Below, piece by piece: positions 1 through 8,551 of a stretch of DNA of 64,000 bases. A program made the translations under genes and the position numbers. The DNA lies in assembly GCF_000687915.1 (NCBI RefSeq), contig NZ_JHZY01000002.1:1736001-1800000 (forward strand). Direction: 5' to 3'. Within the stretch, counting starts at the first letter, position 1. Each line of letters begins with the position of its first letter. Below the pieces are notes generated by a model that saw only the letters and a list, made by a program, of their open reading frames with translations, had not been told where the DNA came from and did not search any database. The DNA is from Leeuwenhoekiella sp. MAR_2009_132 (GTDB lineage Bacteria; Bacteroidota; Bacteroidia; Flavobacteriales; Flavobacteriaceae).

Positions 1-1
1 T

Positions 2-346
2 TTTGAGATACCCCATTTAAACCGAACTCAAAAACACGTTAGCGATCCCATAAAAAATTCTGCGGCAAAACGTATCAATATGTTCTTAAGATGGATGGTT
101 AGACCAGCCCTGGCTGGTGTGGATTTTGGAATATGGCAACGTATCACACCCGCACAACTCTCCTGCCCTCTTGACGTACATAGCGGTAGAGTTGCCCGAC
201 AATTGGGGTTATTGAAGCGCTCACAAAACGATGCAAAAGCAGTAGAAGAGCTTGATCAATATCTTAGAGTATTAGATCCTCTAGATCCTGTGAAATATGA
301 CTTTGCACTTTTTGGTTTAAGTGCTTTTGAAAAGGACTTATTTTAA
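2..346 (+). CDS. DUF2400 / TIGR02757 family protein, C-terminal part
   Basis: The frame is open from base 2, so only the last 114 residues are visible and the start lies outside the window. An internal ATG at 80 is not the real start, because conserved sequence continues upstream of it. The visible part carries KNSAAKRINMFLRWMVR, then VDFGIW and PLDVHSGRVARQLGL, which is the signature I associate with the DUF2400/TIGR02757 family. The PLDVHSGRVARQLGL segment resembles the VDTHxxR...LGL block of helix-hairpin-helix DNA glycosylases, so a nucleic-acid role is possible but is inference. Family membership is fairly sure; function is unknown. Confidence 0.85.
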   Translation, partial: FEIPHLNRTQKHVSDPIKNSAAKRINMFLRWMVRPALAGVDFGIWQRITPAQLSCPLDVHSGRVARQLGLLKRSQNDAKAVEELDQYLRVLDPLDPVKYDFALFGLSAFEKDLF

Positions 347-359
347 TTTTTAGAAATTG

Positions 360-367
360 TAATTTTG
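360..367 (+). promoter_or_regulatory. Candidate -7 element upstream of the GAF kinase pair
   Basis: TAATTTTG matches the flavobacterial TAnnTTTG -7 consensus exactly. It lies between the DUF2400 stop and the first kinase start, about 88 bp before the ATG. No clear TTG is seen at the -33 position, so support is moderate. Confidence 0.35.
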
Positions 368-455
368 CATTTCTTTAACAGTCTATTATTTAACGAAATT
401 AGGATACTCATTTTTTATTTCAGAGTAGGCTTAATTAATGTAATTAATATCCATC

Positions 456-1667
456 ATGCAAGTACCTGATTTCCCAAAAAATGAACAAAGCCGAATTTTA
501 CAATTGGAGCAATTACAGTTACTTGAGAGTGCGTCAGATCCTAATTTTGATATTATTACGAGGCTTGCTTCGGTAATCTGTGATGTTCCTGTAGCCTTAA
601 TTTCACTGGTTAGTGAAGATAAACAATGGTTTAAATCTAAAATTGGATGGGATTTGTGTGAGAGTGATCGGGAGATTTCGTTTTGTGCACACGCAATTTT
701 AAAGCCTAAGACAATTACGATTGTACCTGACTCTAGATTAGATGACCGCTTTAAAGACAACCCCTTAATTTCAGCAGATTTTCCTGTAATTTTTTATGCA
801 GGAGTACCACTACTAACACCCACAGGTGAGGCTTTAGGAACGCTTTGTGTGATAGATAAAAAACCCAAAAAGCTTTCTGATGTTCAAATTAATTCTCTTA
901 AAGACCTTGCTACTCAAGTTGAAAATCTATTTGAGTTGAGACGTAATAATATTAGTCTGGTTAAAATTGAAAAGTTGCTGCACGCAAAAAATGATCAATT
1001 AAAAACTTTTGCAGGCACTGTATCTCACGATATGAAAATGCCCCTTGCAAATATGATCATCACAACAGATATTCTTAAAGCTAAATATGGAAATCATTTT
1101 GATATACAAGGCAATGAATATTTGGCTTACCTCAAACAATCGTCGTTTTCCTTAAGTGATTATATAGATAATCTACTCGCCTACTATGAAAGTGAAGATT
1201 TAACCATTCAAAATGTAGAAGAATTTAACCTAAATGATCTTCTTGAAGATCTTATAGATCTTTTAAATATTAATGAAGATTACATCATTAATCTTCCCGA
1301 AAACAGTTTAGACCTGAAAACTAATAAAGCTGCGGTAAATCAAATTCTTATAAATCTAATCACCAATAGTCTAAAATATAATGATAAAGAAACAGGTGTT
1401 ATAGATTTTAGATGTATTGAAGATCAAGCGTATTATTATGTTCAGATACGTGATAATGGCCGAGGAATTCCAAAAGAAAAACAACAGACAATTTTTGATT
1501 TATTTACAGTAGCTTCAGAGACCGATAATAAGGGTAAAAAAGGTAATGGTATAGGACTCTCTACAGTAAAAAACCTAGTAAACTCACTTGGCGGAATTAT
1601 CACTGTAGATAGCGATGGAGAGAACGGGACTACGTTTGACTTTACAATTAAAAAGGTGCTTTCTTAA
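456..1667 (+). CDS. GAF domain sensor histidine kinase
   Basis: A 403-residue cytoplasmic sensor kinase without membrane segments. Residues about 20-165 form a GAF domain with the conserved FCAHAI and DDRFKDNPL blocks and a GxxLGTLCVID end. A HisKA domain follows, with H-box VSHDMKMPLAN (phosphoacceptor His191). The HATPase_c domain has an N-box (NLITNSLKYN), DNGRGIP and a G-box (GNGIGLSTVKNLV). It should sense an intracellular ligand or redox state and phosphorylate an unknown partner. No response regulator is adjacent. A second kinase of the same architecture follows 180 bp later, indicating tandem duplication. The ATG at 456 gives a normal GAF N-terminus. Confidence 0.9.
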   Translation: MQVPDFPKNEQSRILQLEQLQLLESASDPNFDIITRLASVICDVPVALISLVSEDKQWFKSKIGWDLCESDREISFCAHAILKPKTITIVPDSRLDDRFKDNPLISADFPVIFYAGVPLLTPTGEALGTLCVIDKKPKKLSDVQINSLKDLATQVENLFELRRNNISLVKIEKLLHAKNDQLKTFAGTVSHDMKMPLANMIITTDILKAKYGNHFDIQGNEYLAYLKQSSFSLSDYIDNLLAYYESEDLTIQNVEEFNLNDLLEDLIDLLNINEDYIINLPENSLDLKTNKAAVNQILINLITNSLKYNDKETGVIDFRCIEDQAYYYVQIRDNGRGIPKEKQQTIFDLFTVASETDNKGKKGNGIGLSTVKNLVNSLGGIITVDSDGENGTTFDFTIKKVLS

Positions 1668-1841
1668 GAATATTTGTTTGACTATCTTTAAACCTAATTA
1701 AAACTGGTAGTTCTGAACGAAAGAAAAAGACAAGAGGCTGTAGATTCTTATAAGTTAGTAGGAACGCTTCCTGAAAGAAGTTATGATGATATTACGCAGA
1801 TTGCAGCTTATATCTGTGACGCTCCTATTGCATTAATTACG

Positions 1842-2951
1842 ATGCTTGACTATAATCGTAATTTTTTAAAATCACATTACGGTGTTCCTTTTTCTGAATC
1901 TCCCCGTCAAATATCATTTTGTACACATGCTATACAATCACCTGAGGCTATTTTTGTGATTCCAGATGCACGTAAAGATGACCGTTTTAAAGACAACCCC
2001 TTAGTTAAAGGCGATATGAAGGCTATATTTTATGCTGGAGTACCCTTAATTGATAAAGGAGGCCACGCACTGGGTACGCTTTGTGTTTTTGATCACGAGC
2101 CGAGAACTATAAGTGAGCGCCAGCAATCAACTCTTATAGCACTTGCTAATCAAGTAATAAATCTCTTTGAACTGCACCGTCAGAACTTAGAAAACAAAGC
2201 TTTACAAAAAAACCTGCTTAAAAAAAATAGCCTTTTAAAAGACTTTGCGGGTGTTGTATCTCACGATATGAAAATGCCTTTGGCCAATATCATTACCACA
2301 ACAGATTTATTAAAAGCTAAATACAAAGAGCTTTTAGACGATAAAGGTCTTGACTATCTCAATTATCTTAAAAGCTCATCATTCTCTCTTTCAGAATATA
2401 TTAATGGTATTTTATTGCATTATGAAAGCGACAACCTTACTATAAATCAACGCCAGGTATTTGACCTTCAGGATTTATTAGAAGAGTTGGAAGATCTGCT
2501 AAATACAGATTATAAATGTGTTATTCACCTGCCCGAAGCAAATCACTCTTTAAATTGTAACCGTGTTGCTTTAAATCAAATTTTTCTAAATTTAATAGGT
2601 AACAGTTTAAAATATACAGATAAAGAACATCCTGAAATTACCATTAGTTTTGATGAAAATGAGGATTTCTATTTGTTTGAAATTACAGACAATGGTATAG
2701 GTATATCTAAAGACAAATTAGATGAGATATTTGATCTGTTTACCGTTGCGACAGATACAGACAAAAACGGAAACCGCGGTAATGGTATTGGCTTATCAAC
2801 AGTAAAGAAACTGGTTACTAATCTAGGCGGAAAAATTAAGGTAACCTCTACTGTAGGAGAGGGAACAACATTTAAGTTTACTGCGCGTAAAGAAGATATT
2901 CCTACTCAGTTAAGCGGTCCGGAATATGACCTTTCTAAACGTATAAACTAA
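1842..2951 (+). CDS. GAF domain sensor histidine kinase (duplicate copy), atypical or missing start
   Basis: Paralogue of the preceding kinase: GAF domain (FCTHAI, DDRFKDNPLV, LGTLCVFD), HisKA H-box VSHDMKMPLAN (His141 counted from the ATG at 1842), N-box NLIGNSLKYTD, G-box GNGIGLSTVKKLV. The first ATG of the frame is at 1842, inside the GAF domain. Upstream the same frame stays open back to 1698 and encodes recognisable GAF N-terminal sequence (LNERKRQEAVDSYKLVGTLP, then a DDITQIAAYICDAPIALIT-like stretch), but it holds no ATG, GTG or TTG. Either translation begins at a rare codon (CTG 1704 or 1713), or the N-terminus was lost. The coordinates given are the conservative ATG form. Confidence 0.8.
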   Translation: MLDYNRNFLKSHYGVPFSESPRQISFCTHAIQSPEAIFVIPDARKDDRFKDNPLVKGDMKAIFYAGVPLIDKGGHALGTLCVFDHEPRTISERQQSTLIALANQVINLFELHRQNLENKALQKNLLKKNSLLKDFAGVVSHDMKMPLANIITTTDLLKAKYKELLDDKGLDYLNYLKSSSFSLSEYINGILLHYESDNLTINQRQVFDLQDLLEELEDLLNTDYKCVIHLPEANHSLNCNRVALNQIFLNLIGNSLKYTDKEHPEITISFDENEDFYLFEITDNGIGISKDKLDEIFDLFTVATDTDKNGNRGNGIGLSTVKKLVTNLGGKIKVTSTVGEGTTFKFTARKEDIPTQLSGPEYDLSKRIN

Positions 2952-3024
2952 AATAAAGACTTTGTTTATGCATGCTATTTCTTATAAATCTTTTAATTTC
3001 GTCTAGCACATTTAGCGCTTCAAT

Positions 3025-4944
3025 ATGCAGTTTAAAAACCCCGAAATTCTCTATGCTCTTTTTCTGCTGCTTATTCCTATTCTTATTCATCTCTTTCAAT
3101 TAAGAAGGTATAAGAAAACACCATTTACCAATGTCGCTTTTCTACAAAATCTTGTTCAAAATACCCGTAAAAGCAGTTCTTTAAAAAAATGGCTTGTTCT
3201 TGCCACTCGACTAACAGCTTTAACGTGTTTAATATTTGCCTTTGCGCAACCCTATTTCCCGGTATCTCAAAAAGCCACTTTGGCTAAAGAAACCGTTGTT
3301 TTTATTGACAATTCTTTTAGTATGCAGGCTACTGGTAAAAAGGGAACTTTACTTACTGAAGCGACTCAGGATTTATTAGAAAACTTACCCACTAATGAAC
3401 GCATCACGATTGCAACCTGGGATGATACTTTTAAAGATTTTGATGCTCAGACAGATCGAAATACGTTGTTAGATATCAATTTCTCGCCACGCACTTCAGA
3501 TTCTCAGAGCCTTCTTCTTAAATTAAATACACTATTTTCAACTCATAAAAACACAGTTAAACAGCTGGTATTACTTTCAGATTTTCAAAATTTTAATATA
3601 GAAAACACGCTTGATACAAATACGATACAACAATATCCTGTCGTACTGAAGCCGGTAAGTATTGAGAATTTTTCAATAGACAGTATAAGTGTTAGCAGAA
3701 ATGCAGAATTGTATAATTTGCACGTTATGCTTTCAAGCACAGCGCCAAGCGATGCCGAATTGCCGGTTTCTCTTTATAATGACGATAAACTTATCGCTAA
3801 AGCTTCAGTTAAATTTGCATCTAAAGATACCGCTTCCTTAAAATTTCAAATTCCAACAAATAAAGCGATCAACGGAAAAGTAAGTATCTCAGATGCGTTT
3901 TTAAAATATGACAATTCGTTCTACTTCAGTATTAATAAACAAGAACCTTTAAAAGTACTCGCTATTTCAAATAATGACGCTGATTTTTTAAAAAGACTCT
4001 TTCGTTCTGAAAATTTTGAATTTACATCAATCTCAGAAAAAGAACTAGACTATACACTTCTGCAAGATCAAAATATGATTGTTCTTAATGAACTTACAAA
4101 CATATCGGGTTCATTAGTAAATGTATTAAAAGCCCACACTCAAAAAGGAGGTATTGTAGTGCTTATACCGGCTATGCAGAATCGAGTAGATAGTTATACT
4201 GAAATTCTGGCAGCGTACGGCTTTCAGGCTTTTTCTGAAAAGGTTGAAGCTCCTAATCTTATAAGCCAGATAAATTATGACCACCCACTCTATAAAAACG
4301 TTTTTACAGGAAGGTCTTCAAATTTACAATCACATCTGGTCGAATCCTATTTTAAATTACCTTCTGGCAGCCCTATTCTTAGTCTAGAAAATGGAGATCC
4401 CTTCTTAACGGGTAGTGCTAATTTGTATGTGTTTACAGGCGCTTTGGCACCAGTAAATAGTAACTTCATCAATGGGCAGCTTATTGTACCTACTTTTGAT
4501 AAGATGGCATTAGCCGCTTTGTCCCTTCCGCAGGTTTATTATACGATAGGAAACAATACAAAATTTGACATTAACGCTGCACTTACAACTGATGCAGCTT
4601 TAGTTATTGAACAAAATGGCAATCAATTTATTCCTTTACAAGAAAGGCAAGGCAATAAAATAGCAATTTCTACTGCAGAAGGTATTTTTTCAGATGGACT
4701 TTATGCTGTAAAATATAAGCAAGATACCCTTGCGATTGTCGCATTTAACCACGACCGAGCAGAAAGTAGATTACAGAATTTAAACACACAGTCTAGTGCA
4801 GATTTATCATATACGACAGACATAAAAACATTGTTTAATAAACTAGAACACGATTCAGATCTTAATTTATTTTACAAATGGTTTGTTATTTTTGCACTAC
4901 TCGCATTTCTTGCTGAAATGCTTCTACTAAAATTTCTTAAATGA
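3025..4944 (+). CDS. BatA-type membrane protein with VWA domain
   Basis: A 639-residue protein. It starts with the BatA N-terminal signature (FKNPEILYALFLLLIPILIH, then LFQLRRYKKTPFTNVAFLQ), with membrane helices near residues 7-25 and 55-77. A von Willebrand A-like domain follows (VVFIDNSFSMQATG, DxSxS-like MIDAS start at about residue 92). A long periplasmic beta-rich region leads to a last helix near residues 617-637. In Bacteroidota such proteins belong to the Bat/aerotolerance-like envelope family, but this one stands outside a bat operon. It overlaps the next gene by four bases (ATGA), so the two are probably translated together. Family is sure, physiological role is not. Confidence 0.85.
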   Translation: MQFKNPEILYALFLLLIPILIHLFQLRRYKKTPFTNVAFLQNLVQNTRKSSSLKKWLVLATRLTALTCLIFAFAQPYFPVSQKATLAKETVVFIDNSFSMQATGKKGTLLTEATQDLLENLPTNERITIATWDDTFKDFDAQTDRNTLLDINFSPRTSDSQSLLLKLNTLFSTHKNTVKQLVLLSDFQNFNIENTLDTNTIQQYPVVLKPVSIENFSIDSISVSRNAELYNLHVMLSSTAPSDAELPVSLYNDDKLIAKASVKFASKDTASLKFQIPTNKAINGKVSISDAFLKYDNSFYFSINKQEPLKVLAISNNDADFLKRLFRSENFEFTSISEKELDYTLLQDQNMIVLNELTNISGSLVNVLKAHTQKGGIVVLIPAMQNRVDSYTEILAAYGFQAFSEKVEAPNLISQINYDHPLYKNVFTGRSSNLQSHLVESYFKLPSGSPILSLENGDPFLTGSANLYVFTGALAPVNSNFINGQLIVPTFDKMALAALSLPQVYYTIGNNTKFDINAALTTDAALVIEQNGNQFIPLQERQGNKIAISTAEGIFSDGLYAVKYKQDTLAIVAFNHDRAESRLQNLNTQSSADLSYTTDIKTLFNKLEHDSDLNLFYKWFVIFALLAFLAEMLLLKFLK

Positions 4945-6194
4945 ACGCACGCATCACACAGGCAACTCTTCTTGATGAGAGTAATGAGCATCACGGTAAA
5001 CAGGTAGACATACGCATAAAAGATGGGATTGTAACAGAAATTGCCCCCAGCCTTAAAGCGACTAAAGGTGAAGAGCTAATTAACTTTGAAAACTTAATGG
5101 TTTCTCCGGGTTGGTTTGATAGCAGCGTAAGCATAGGAGAACCGGGATTTGAGGAACGAGAAACTATAAAAAACGGACTAATAGTCGCTGCAAAAAGTGG
5201 TTTTACAGCTGTAGCGGTAAATCCAAATACTTATCCTGTAATTGATACAAATTCAGGTGTTTCTTTTTTAAAAAATAAAGCTGCCGGCAGTGCGGTAAGC
5301 CTCTACCCTATAGGTGCTTTAACCCGAAAATCTGAAGGTGTAGATCTAGCTGAATTGTATGATATGAAACAAGCCGGGGCTATTGCCTTTGGTGATTATC
5401 AAAACGCTGTTAGCAATCCTAACCTGCTTAAAATTGCTTTACAATACACCCAGGGTTTTGATGGTTTAGTATTATCCTTTCCGCAGGAAAATGATTTAGT
5501 AATAAAAGGAATGGCAAACGAAGGGGAAACTGCTATTAAACTGGGCTTAAAAGGAATTCCTGCCCTTGCCGAACATTTGCAGATCGCACGTGATCTTTAT
5601 ATTTTAGAATATACAGGTGGGAAATTGCACATACCTACAGTATCTACCGCTCAAAGTGTAAAACTAATTAAAGAAGCAAAAGCTAAAGGTCTCGATGTAA
5701 CCTGCAGTGTTGCTATTGCAAATCTTTTTTATACAGATCAAGAGTTAGAAGAATTTGATACCCGCTATAAACTACTTCCTCCTTTAAGAGCCGAGGAAGA
5801 CCGCAAAGCCTTAGTTGCAGGAGTTAAAGATGGCAGTATTGATATGGTTACCAGTGACCACAATCCGCTAGATATTGAGCAAAAGAAACTTGAATTTGAT
5901 CACGCAAAATTCGGCACTATAGCACAGGAAGCAACGTTAGGAGCTCTGCTTACTTTAGTTTCTGAACGTAAAGCGGTACAACTACTTACAGCAGGAGCAC
6001 TACGATTTACAGGTAAAAAAGCAACAATAGCACTTAATGAACCGGCAAATCTTACGTTATTTACTTCAAAAGGCACAAGCACTTTTACTAAAGAAGCGAT
6101 TCTAGCTAAATCTAAAAATGCAGCTTTTTTAGGAGCTAAGTTAAAGGGAAGTGTTTACGGCATTATTGCTAACAATCAATTTATAGCATCATAA
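4941..6194 (+). CDS. Dihydroorotase-like amidohydrolase, metal site lost
   Basis: A 417-residue member of the type I dihydroorotase (PyrC/PyrX-like) family. It has the amidohydrolase beta-sandwich start, then a TIM-barrel core and a C-terminal SDHNPLD block. In active enzymes the first strand reads DxHxHLREPG. Here it reads DSSVSIGEPG (residues 60-69), so both metal-binding histidines are Ser (62, 64) and the carbamoyl-aspartate-binding Arg is Gly (66). It is therefore unlikely to hydrolyse dihydroorotate alone. It may be a non-catalytic partner of aspartate transcarbamoylase (PyrX-like) or may have another role. Overlaps the VWA gene and is followed after 4 bp by a small membrane protein. 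Confidence 0.85.
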   Translation: MNARITQATLLDESNEHHGKQVDIRIKDGIVTEIAPSLKATKGEELINFENLMVSPGWFDSSVSIGEPGFEERETIKNGLIVAAKSGFTAVAVNPNTYPVIDTNSGVSFLKNKAAGSAVSLYPIGALTRKSEGVDLAELYDMKQAGAIAFGDYQNAVSNPNLLKIALQYTQGFDGLVLSFPQENDLVIKGMANEGETAIKLGLKGIPALAEHLQIARDLYILEYTGGKLHIPTVSTAQSVKLIKEAKAKGLDVTCSVAIANLFYTDQELEEFDTRYKLLPPLRAEEDRKALVAGVKDGSIDMVTSDHNPLDIEQKKLEFDHAKFGTIAQEATLGALLTLVSERKAVQLLTAGALRFTGKKATIALNEPANLTLFTSKGTSTFTKEAILAKSKNAAFLGAKLKGSVYGIIANNQFIAS

Positions 6195-6198
6195 TTAA

Positions 6199-6528
6199 AT
6201 GAATAACCAACTAATTAAAGAAGGTAAAACAACAGCCATAATTGCTTATCTAAGTATGATAGGAACAGTTATCGCAATTTTTATGAATTCAGATTCTGAA
6301 AATACATTTGCCCGCTTTCACATCAGACAAGCTTTCGGCATTTTTTTAACCTTTTTTGCGTTGGGCTTTTTAGTTTCATTTCTAAACAGTTGGCCTGCAT
6401 CAATAGGCTTTTATATTTTTATCATTGTACTTTGGGGTTATGGTATTACCAGCGCTTTTCAAGGTACATTCACCCCTGTACCACTTTTAGGAAAACAATT
6501 TCAAAAGTGGTTCACCTTTATACAATAA
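6199..6528 (+). CDS. Small membrane protein (DUF4870/Tic20-like)
   Basis: A 109-residue protein with three predicted membrane helices (about residues 11-29, 44-66 and 70-92). The loop SENTFARFHIRQAFG resembles the motif of DUF4870-like/Tic20-like small membrane proteins (..A.FHarQal.). It ends in a short hydrophilic tail. It sits between the dihydroorotase homologue (4 bp upstream) and a carboxylesterase (1 bp downstream), so it is almost certainly co-transcribed. No enzymatic motif is visible and no function can be given. Confidence 0.75.
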   Translation: MNNQLIKEGKTTAIIAYLSMIGTVIAIFMNSDSENTFARFHIRQAFGIFLTFFALGFLVSFLNSWPASIGFYIFIIVLWGYGITSAFQGTFTPVPLLGKQFQKWFTFIQ

Positions 6529-6529
6529 T

Positions 6530-7183
6530 ATGAGTACGCTTTCACTTGAGCATTTAATACAAAGACCAAAAACTACAACAACTTCAAAATCTCCGCTTAT
6601 ACTATTACTTCACGGTTATGGTAGTAATGAAGAAGATTTATTTTCATTTGCGCCAGAATTACCTGATAACTATTTTGTTATATCTGCAAAAGCACCAAGA
6701 CCTATGCAACCTTCAGGTAATGCGTGGTACACCATACATTGGGATGCAACAGATGGGAAATGGTCTGACGATGAAGAAGCTATAGAGTCGCGAGAACTTA
6801 TTGCAAAATTTATTGACGAGGCAGTCGCAACCTACGACTTAGATGCTGCTAACGTTACGCTACTTGGCTTTAGTCAGGGATGCATACTAAGTTATGCGGT
6901 TGCATTAACGTATCCTGAAAAGGTAAAAAACATTATAGGACTTAGTGGCTATGTAAATGCAGATATCACCAATGCAAAAACCGACCTAAGTGCATACAGT
7001 CATTTATCTGTATTTAGTTCACACGGTAGTGTAGATCAGGTAATCCCTGTAACTGCAGCTCGCCAAATTCCTGCATATTTAGAGAAGTTAGGAATTGCTG
7101 CAAAATTGAATGAGTACCCTGTAGGACACGGTGTAGCACCTCAGAATTTTTACGATTTAAAAGACTGGTTACTAAAACACTAA
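6530..7183 (+). CDS. Alpha/beta hydrolase, carboxylesterase/phospholipase family
   Basis: A 217-residue cytoplasmic serine hydrolase of the Abhydrolase_2 (carboxylesterase/lysophospholipase) family. It shows the oxyanion segment LLLHGYGSNEEDL, the nucleophile elbow GFSQGC (Ser in GxSxG), an acid in HGSVDQVIPV and the catalytic His in PVGHGVAPQ. Length is normal for the family. There is no signal peptide. It is the last gene of the run that begins with the VWA protein and converges on the next gene with a gap of 2 bp. Substrate is unknown. Confidence 0.9.
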   Translation: MSTLSLEHLIQRPKTTTTSKSPLILLLHGYGSNEEDLFSFAPELPDNYFVISAKAPRPMQPSGNAWYTIHWDATDGKWSDDEEAIESRELIAKFIDEAVATYDLDAANVTLLGFSQGCILSYAVALTYPEKVKNIIGLSGYVNADITNAKTDLSAYSHLSVFSSHGSVDQVIPVTAARQIPAYLEKLGIAAKLNEYPVGHGVAPQNFYDLKDWLLKH

Positions 7184-7185
7184 AG

Positions 7186-7674
7186 TTATGGATAAAGGAC
7201 ACTCTGAAGCGTTTCAAAAGAAATGCTTCCGTCCTTTGCCACATCATAAAGTAAAATAAGTTCACCCCAGCGTTTGCCGTCGCTAAAATCTGCGATAACC
7301 CATTTGTGATTAAGAACTTCTATTTTATTTATTTGAAAAACGTTTTCGGCTGCACTATCATATGTTACCAGAGGATTTCCTGAAGTCCCGTTTTGGCTTA
7401 TGAGAGCAGATTCTATTCGTGCTTCTAAATCTGTGTAATCAACCCCAAAGCTTTCAAAATAGGAATAAGCATTATCATTGTTGGCCAATTTAAAATAACG
7501 TGCCGATTGATCTCCCTGAATATTTTCAGACACCGAATCTGCTTTCTGCAATTTTTCCTCAAGCCTGGCGATTTGAGCTTCTTGATTTTCATAAATTTTA
7601 GTGGAGTTTACATATTGAAAAACAACCCATAAAGAGACAAATAAGAATAAGTACAAAAATATATTACGACGCAT
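7186..7674 (-). CDS. Conserved membrane-anchored protein of unknown function
   Basis: A 162-residue protein with one N-terminal membrane helix (about residues 4-22) and a short coiled coil (EAQIARLEEKLQKADSV, residues 32-48). A soluble C-terminal domain ends in WGELILLYDVAKDGSISFETLQ. The domain looks like a small alpha/beta fold, perhaps exposed in the periplasm. It is 4 bp downstream of the MBL-fold gene and probably shares its promoter. I do not recognise the family. Confidence 0.75.
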   Translation of the reverse strand: MRRNIFLYLFLFVSLWVVFQYVNSTKIYENQEAQIARLEEKLQKADSVSENIQGDQSARYFKLANNDNAYSYFESFGVDYTDLEARIESALISQNGTSGNPLVTYDSAAENVFQINKIEVLNHKWVIADFSDGKRWGELILLYDVAKDGSISFETLQSVLYP

Positions 7675-7678
7675 AATT

Positions 7679-8443
7679 TTAAATTTCTAATGTTAAGCCA
7701 TCATAAGCTAAATGAACATTTTCTGGAAGCTTCTCTTCTACTTCTGCGTGAAAACCCAGCAAATGGCTAATGTGAGTAAAATAGGTTTGTTTAGGATTTA
7801 CTTCAGCTACAAACGCGAGCGCTTCCTCTAGATTAAAATGAGTATAATGCGGTTCTTCTCGAAGTGCATTTACAACCAAAACATCAAGATTTTTAAGTTT
7901 TTCTTTCTCTTCAGGAGAAATAGTTTTTACATCGGTTAAGTAAGCAAACTTGTCAAATCGGTACCCAAATACCTGAAGATTACCGTGCATTACATTTACC
8001 GGCTCTATTTTAAGATCATTAATTTTAAAAGGTACGTTGTTAACGACTTCATTAATTGCTACTGCAGGAGCACCAGGATATCTATTTTCAGTCTCAAAAA
8101 TATAATCAAAACGTCTTTTAAGTTCGCCAATTACACGCTTATGCGCATAAAGCGGAATATCTCCCTGCCTAAAGAAAAATGGTCGTATATCATCTAAACC
8201 GGCGGTATGATCTGCATGTTCATGTGTAAACAATAAAGCTTCAAGATGCGTCACGTTTTCACGTAACATTTGCTGCCTAAAATCGGGCCCACAATCAATT
8301 ACATAATTCGCATTATTGTAGTTAATTAAAACAGAAACACGCAACCTTTTATCACGTATATCGCGACTTTGACAAACGGGATGCGTACTGCCTATAATGG
8401 GGATGCCCTGTGATGTTCCTGTGCCTAAAAAGGTAACTTTCAA
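7679..8443 (-). CDS. MBL-fold metallohydrolase (PhnP-like)
   Basis: A 254-residue metallo-beta-lactamase-fold hydrolase. The zinc motif is FTHEHADHTAGLDD (HxHxDH), followed by metal ligands in the MHG and THISH segments. The N-terminus (TFLGTGTSQGIPIIG) and a PVCQSRDIRDKRLR-like loop match the PhnP group of cyclic phosphodiesterase-like proteins. The start codon is TTG at 8443, with no in-frame ATG before it; a TAGTTTTG -7 element ends 18 bp upstream. It leads a two-gene run with the membrane-anchored protein. A phosphodiesterase activity is expected from the family, but the natural substrate is not known. Confidence 0.88.
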   Translation of the reverse strand: MKVTFLGTGTSQGIPIIGSTHPVCQSRDIRDKRLRVSVLINYNNANYVIDCGPDFRQQMLRENVTHLEALLFTHEHADHTAGLDDIRPFFFRQGDIPLYAHKRVIGELKRRFDYIFETENRYPGAPAVAINEVVNNVPFKINDLKIEPVNVMHGNLQVFGYRFDKFAYLTDVKTISPEEKEKLKNLDVLVVNALREEPHYTHFNLEEALAFVAEVNPKQTYFTHISHLLGFHAEVEEKLPENVHLAYDGLTLEI

Positions 8444-8460
8444 ACCTGTGAAATTTAGAA

Positions 8461-8468
8461 CAAAACTA
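8461..8468 (-). promoter_or_regulatory. Candidate -7 element for the MBL-fold gene
   Basis: On the minus strand this reads TAGTTTTG, an exact TAnnTTTG match. It lies 18 bp before the TTG start of the MBL-fold gene, implying a leader of only about 10 bases. It supports the TTG as the true start. No good -33 TTG is seen. Confidence 0.4.
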
Positions 8469-8551
8469 CACTTAATTTTTTGTAAGCCCTACCATTTTGT
8501 TACCTTTAACCCCTAAAGGAACTATCCTATATTTACCCAAAACTTAGCACA

